Shown here: positions 20,872 to 23,354 of the stretch, one piece after another
Layout of the letters: every line of letters starts with the position of its first letter
Position numbering within the stretch: position 1 is the stretch's first letter
Source of the DNA: an uncultured Porphyromonadaceae bacterium
Lineage (GTDB): Bacteria; Bacteroidota; Bacteroidia; Bacteroidales; Muribaculaceae
DNA length: 23,354 bases
Assembly: GCA_902489275.1 (NCBI GenBank)
Contig: CABTZK010000029.1
Location: forward strand, 1-23,354
Reading direction: 5' to 3'
Made by a program: the position numbers and the translations under genes
The notes under the pieces: generated by a model
What the model was told of the DNA's origin: nothing
The model's input: only the letters and a program-made list of their open reading frames with translations
Database searches by the model: none

Positions 20872-23354
20872 ATGAAAACAACGATGAAACAACAATTCTT
20901 CTTTTGGATAGCCATTGCCCTCATGGCCACGTTCCCTTTTAAGGCCGTAGCAAACAACACATATTATTATAAAGCCAACGCCTCGGCCTCACCCACAGGT
21001 GCAGGAAAAGTTTACGTGTCAAAAACTGAGGCCAGCAATCCCACACTGAGCGAGTCATCTACTACCGGCACTTTCTCGACAAGCGAAACTAAGCAAACGA
21101 TTTACCTGTATGCTGCTCCTAATGAGGGCTATAAATTCCTTCGCTGGACTAACGGGGCAACTGTTGTGGGGAGCAATCGCAACATGCAAGCGACCATCAG
21201 CAGCAGTTCCACCACCGAGGCCAGCCCCACCGAGAGCAACTTCACTGCCAACTTTGTCAAAACCAAAGTGACTGTCAAGTCACAAGACGAGAAATATTGC
21301 CAAGTTGCCATCGACAAGGAAGTGAATGATGTGGGAGACGTGGTTACCCTGACGGCAACATTGATTTCAAACCACATCAATCCTCTTAAATTCACGGGTT
21401 GGAGCCTGAATGGAGAAATCGTTTCACACGACCTGGTATATTCTGTGCAGGTGACCGAAGATGCCGAATATACGGCTACATTCGTTGCAACAGGACAGCA
21501 TCCTATAGCCAGTGGCATGTACTGCCGTGTGAAAAGCAAAAAAAAGCACAATCTAAAATATGTTTCAGTCATTGGAACTTCATATCGAGTGGCCAACAAA
21601 TCTTCCGATGGGTTTGCGGGCGCCATTTGCGACAAATCCATCATTTTAGCTCCCGACGACAGTGCCGTGTTCTCCGATGCGGGAACGGTGGCCTACATCT
21701 CGGGAACGCAAAATGGAGATAATGTGAAAGACGCTTCCTTGAAAGCACAAGGTGTGGGCAGCAAGGATTTACAAAGTTATGCTTCTTTAAGCCTTTGGTA
21801 TGATAACGGCTATCTGCTTGCGGGAAACCTCTCTGGCAGCAGATACTTCAAGCATGGCGGCAATTATGCCTATCCGTGCATCATCATCTGTGGCGGTGAC
21901 GATGGAGCAGATGTGCGCTACGACATTGAGCCGCTGGACGAGGAACACATCGACACCTATTACTTTGGTGCGGTGCCCAGTGCAGGCACGACCGATGGAG
22001 CGTGTTACTACACGACCCTGTACACCGCTTTCCCCTACCAATGCCACGATGGCGTGAAAGCTTACATTGTAGCCGCCATCGACAGCGGCAAGGTTTACTT
22101 GCAGGCAATTGGAAACGGGCGTGTCCCAGCTTACACACCAGTGGTGTTGCAGTGCAAAGGCACCACAGCCCGAGAGAACAGGCTTGTGCCCATCATTGAC
22201 AACATTCCAGCACCCATTCCCGGTTGCGACACCTATCTGAAAGGGAAGATTGACATTAACGATGGCAAGGGTGAAGCGAGATTCCGCACTGCTTTTGACC
22301 CCGCGACCATGCGGGTGCTCAGTGACAGCGGATTGGAATTTGCCAATCAAAACAATGGTGGGGACACCTACATCAAAACCAACACTTGCTACCTGCAAGC
22401 CAACGACCTCACCAGCGACAGCTACACACTCGCTTTCGATGAGGGACACACGACTCTCTTGGGGCTTGTTGCAACAGGCTCGGCGGGCAAGGGCTACACG
22501 GTGACGGGCAAGGACTTGGAGCTGGTGACTGACTTCCAGGCACAAAACGGCGACGGCTACCTCGTGGTGAAAGACAACGACCAGGCGATGAACAACTACG
22601 TGGCCGAGAGCGAGATGAGCGCCTCTACCTACCTGATTGAAGGCCGCGACCAGAAAGCCTACCCGCAAAACAACTGGCTGCTGGTGAAGTGCGCCCCCGA
22701 ACTTTACGCAACGTTCAAGCAGGAGAAAAAGCAAGTGACCTCCATCACGGGCCAGTATATCGATCCCACGAATCCCACCTTGGCAGCCACCGGCCTGGTC
22801 ACTGGCGAGCCCGCGGAATACACCCCCAACACCTACTGCGCGCCAAATTTCATGGGAAGCCCAACGGTGCACACCGGCGAGCAAGCCACCCAGCCAGGCG
22901 AGTACTTCTTCATGACACCCAAGCCTTGCGAGTGGATAGAAATGGTGTATGCCGTTCCCAGCGAGGACTGCATGACGTTCTACGTGCCTGTCCGCAACGG
23001 CAATGGCACCATCAATGGGCATGATTTCTCGGGAGGCGTGCGCGCCAACTGGGACTACAACATCAAGCCCTTGGACGCAACGCTCAAGAGCGCACTCAGC
23101 CCCACGGGCGCTTACGCATTCCATGCCATCGTGAAACGGGTTCCCTCTCCGGCTGGCAGTCCTGCCATTGCGCCCAAAGAGGGCAGCATCTCCAGCCAAT
23201 TCGTCATCTACCCGCTCGACATCACTACCGGCATCGTGACGGGCGTGAGCGACGTGCGGGGGAGCAAGACGGTGACCCGTGTGCGCTACTACAGCCTGCA
23301 AGGCGTGGAGAGCAAGCGGCCGCACGAGGGCATCAACGTGGTGGTGACCACCTA
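20872..23354 (+). CDS. Large secreted protein with InlB-like repeats and RYYSLQG tail (3' truncated by window)
   Basis: An open frame from ATG 20872 runs 827 codons with no stop to the window edge. The signal peptide is about residues 1-28 (MKTTMKQQFFFWIAIALMAT, then FPFKAVA). Two divergent InlB B-repeat-like beta modules follow at about 74-130 (APNEGYKFLRWTNG) and 131-205 (LKFTGWSLNG...EYTATF). The remaining body, about 600 residues, is beta-rich and unrecognised. Near the edge, SKTVTRVRYYSLQGVES and GINVVVTT (797-827) match the end of the 394-residue protein, whose gene stops about 14 codons after the equivalent point; the frame probably ends within about 50 nt beyond the window. An internal start at codon 5 (MKQQ) is possible. 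Surface exposure is inferred. The minus-strand open frame inside it is a shadow. Confidence 0.87.
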   Translation, partial: MKTTMKQQFFFWIAIALMATFPFKAVANNTYYYKANASASPTGAGKVYVSKTEASNPTLSESSTTGTFSTSETKQTIYLYAAPNEGYKFLRWTNGATVVGSNRNMQATISSSSTTEASPTESNFTANFVKTKVTVKSQDEKYCQVAIDKEVNDVGDVVTLTATLISNHINPLKFTGWSLNGEIVSHDLVYSVQVTEDAEYTATFVATGQHPIASGMYCRVKSKKKHNLKYVSVIGTSYRVANKSSDGFAGAICDKSIILAPDDSAVFSDAGTVAYISGTQNGDNVKDASLKAQGVGSKDLQSYASLSLWYDNGYLLAGNLSGSRYFKHGGNYAYPCIIICGGDDGADVRYDIEPLDEEHIDTYYFGAVPSAGTTDGACYYTTLYTAFPYQCHDGVKAYIVAAIDSGKVYLQAIGNGRVPAYTPVVLQCKGTTARENRLVPIIDNIPAPIPGCDTYLKGKIDINDGKGEARFRTAFDPATMRVLSDSGLEFANQNNGGDTYIKTNTCYLQANDLTSDSYTLAFDEGHTTLLGLVATGSAGKGYTVTGKDLELVTDFQAQNGDGYLVVKDNDQAMNNYVAESEMSASTYLIEGRDQKAYPQNNWLLVKCAPELYATFKQEKKQVTSITGQYIDPTNPTLAATGLVTGEPAEYTPNTYCAPNFMGSPTVHTGEQATQPGEYFFMTPKPCEWIEMVYAVPSEDCMTFYVPVRNGNGTINGHDFSGGVRANWDYNIKPLDATLKSALSPTGAYAFHAIVKRVPSPAGSPAIAPKEGSISSQFVIYPLDITTGIVTGVSDVRGSKTVTRVRYYSLQGVESKRPHEGINVVVTT

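Noticed and set aside
21787..23325. 512-codon open frame on the minus strand near the right edge
   Set aside because: It is the shadow of the long plus-strand secreted protein, whose frame has a signal peptide, InlB-like repeats and a conserved tail. The minus frame shows no domain.
1..23354. Mobile elements, CRISPR arrays, phage or toxin-antitoxin modules
   Set aside because: No transposase, integrase, direct-repeat array, capsid or toxin-antitoxin gene pair was seen on either strand.

Overview
The window looks like a chromosomal segment of a gut-type Bacteroidales bacterium, probably Muribaculaceae or Prevotellaceae. Three things point there: the 5' end of a Bacteroidetes-style 16S rRNA gene at the left edge, repeated matches to the Bacteroidetes -7 promoter element TAnnTTTG in front of most transcription units, and family content (DUF1573 proteins, a C10 protease ending in dockerin-like repeats, type IX-style C-terminal sorting tails, an Lnb-like DUF4105 protein). 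The genus call is inference.

Layout. 1-440: 5' end, leader and promoter of a 16S rRNA gene on the minus strand, leaving the window at base 1. 545-2901 (minus): murB then murA, two early peptidoglycan steps. 3058-4077 (plus): mutY. 4112-5747 (minus): a flippase-like membrane protein and a small single-pass membrane protein. 5947-6127 (plus): a compact tRNA-Val(CAC) unit with promoter and strong terminator. 6199-9278 (minus): ppk1 and ppx, making and degrading polyphosphate. 9279-9860: AT-rich intergenic region holding a candidate 147-nt minus-strand RNA with its own promoter and a GUGA-tetraloop terminator. 9861-13012 (minus): a probable four-gene operon of two secreted DUF1573 proteins (4-nt overlap), MeaB GTPase and a Nudix hydrolase. 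13196-16003 (minus): secreted C10 cysteine protease. 16229-19403 (minus): two tandem, distantly homologous secreted proteins of no recognised family. 19620-23354 (plus): an Lnb-like DUF4105 membrane protein followed by a large secreted InlB-repeat protein cut by the right edge.

The left two thirds is mostly housekeeping: cell wall, DNA repair, polyphosphate, tRNA and rRNA. The right third is a secreted or surface block in which nearly every protein has a signal peptide, and three carry C-terminal tails that resemble sorting signals. I found no mobile element, CRISPR array or phage gene. The most promising undescribed items are the candidate RNA upstream of ppk1 and the paired secreted paralogs with different C-terminal tails.
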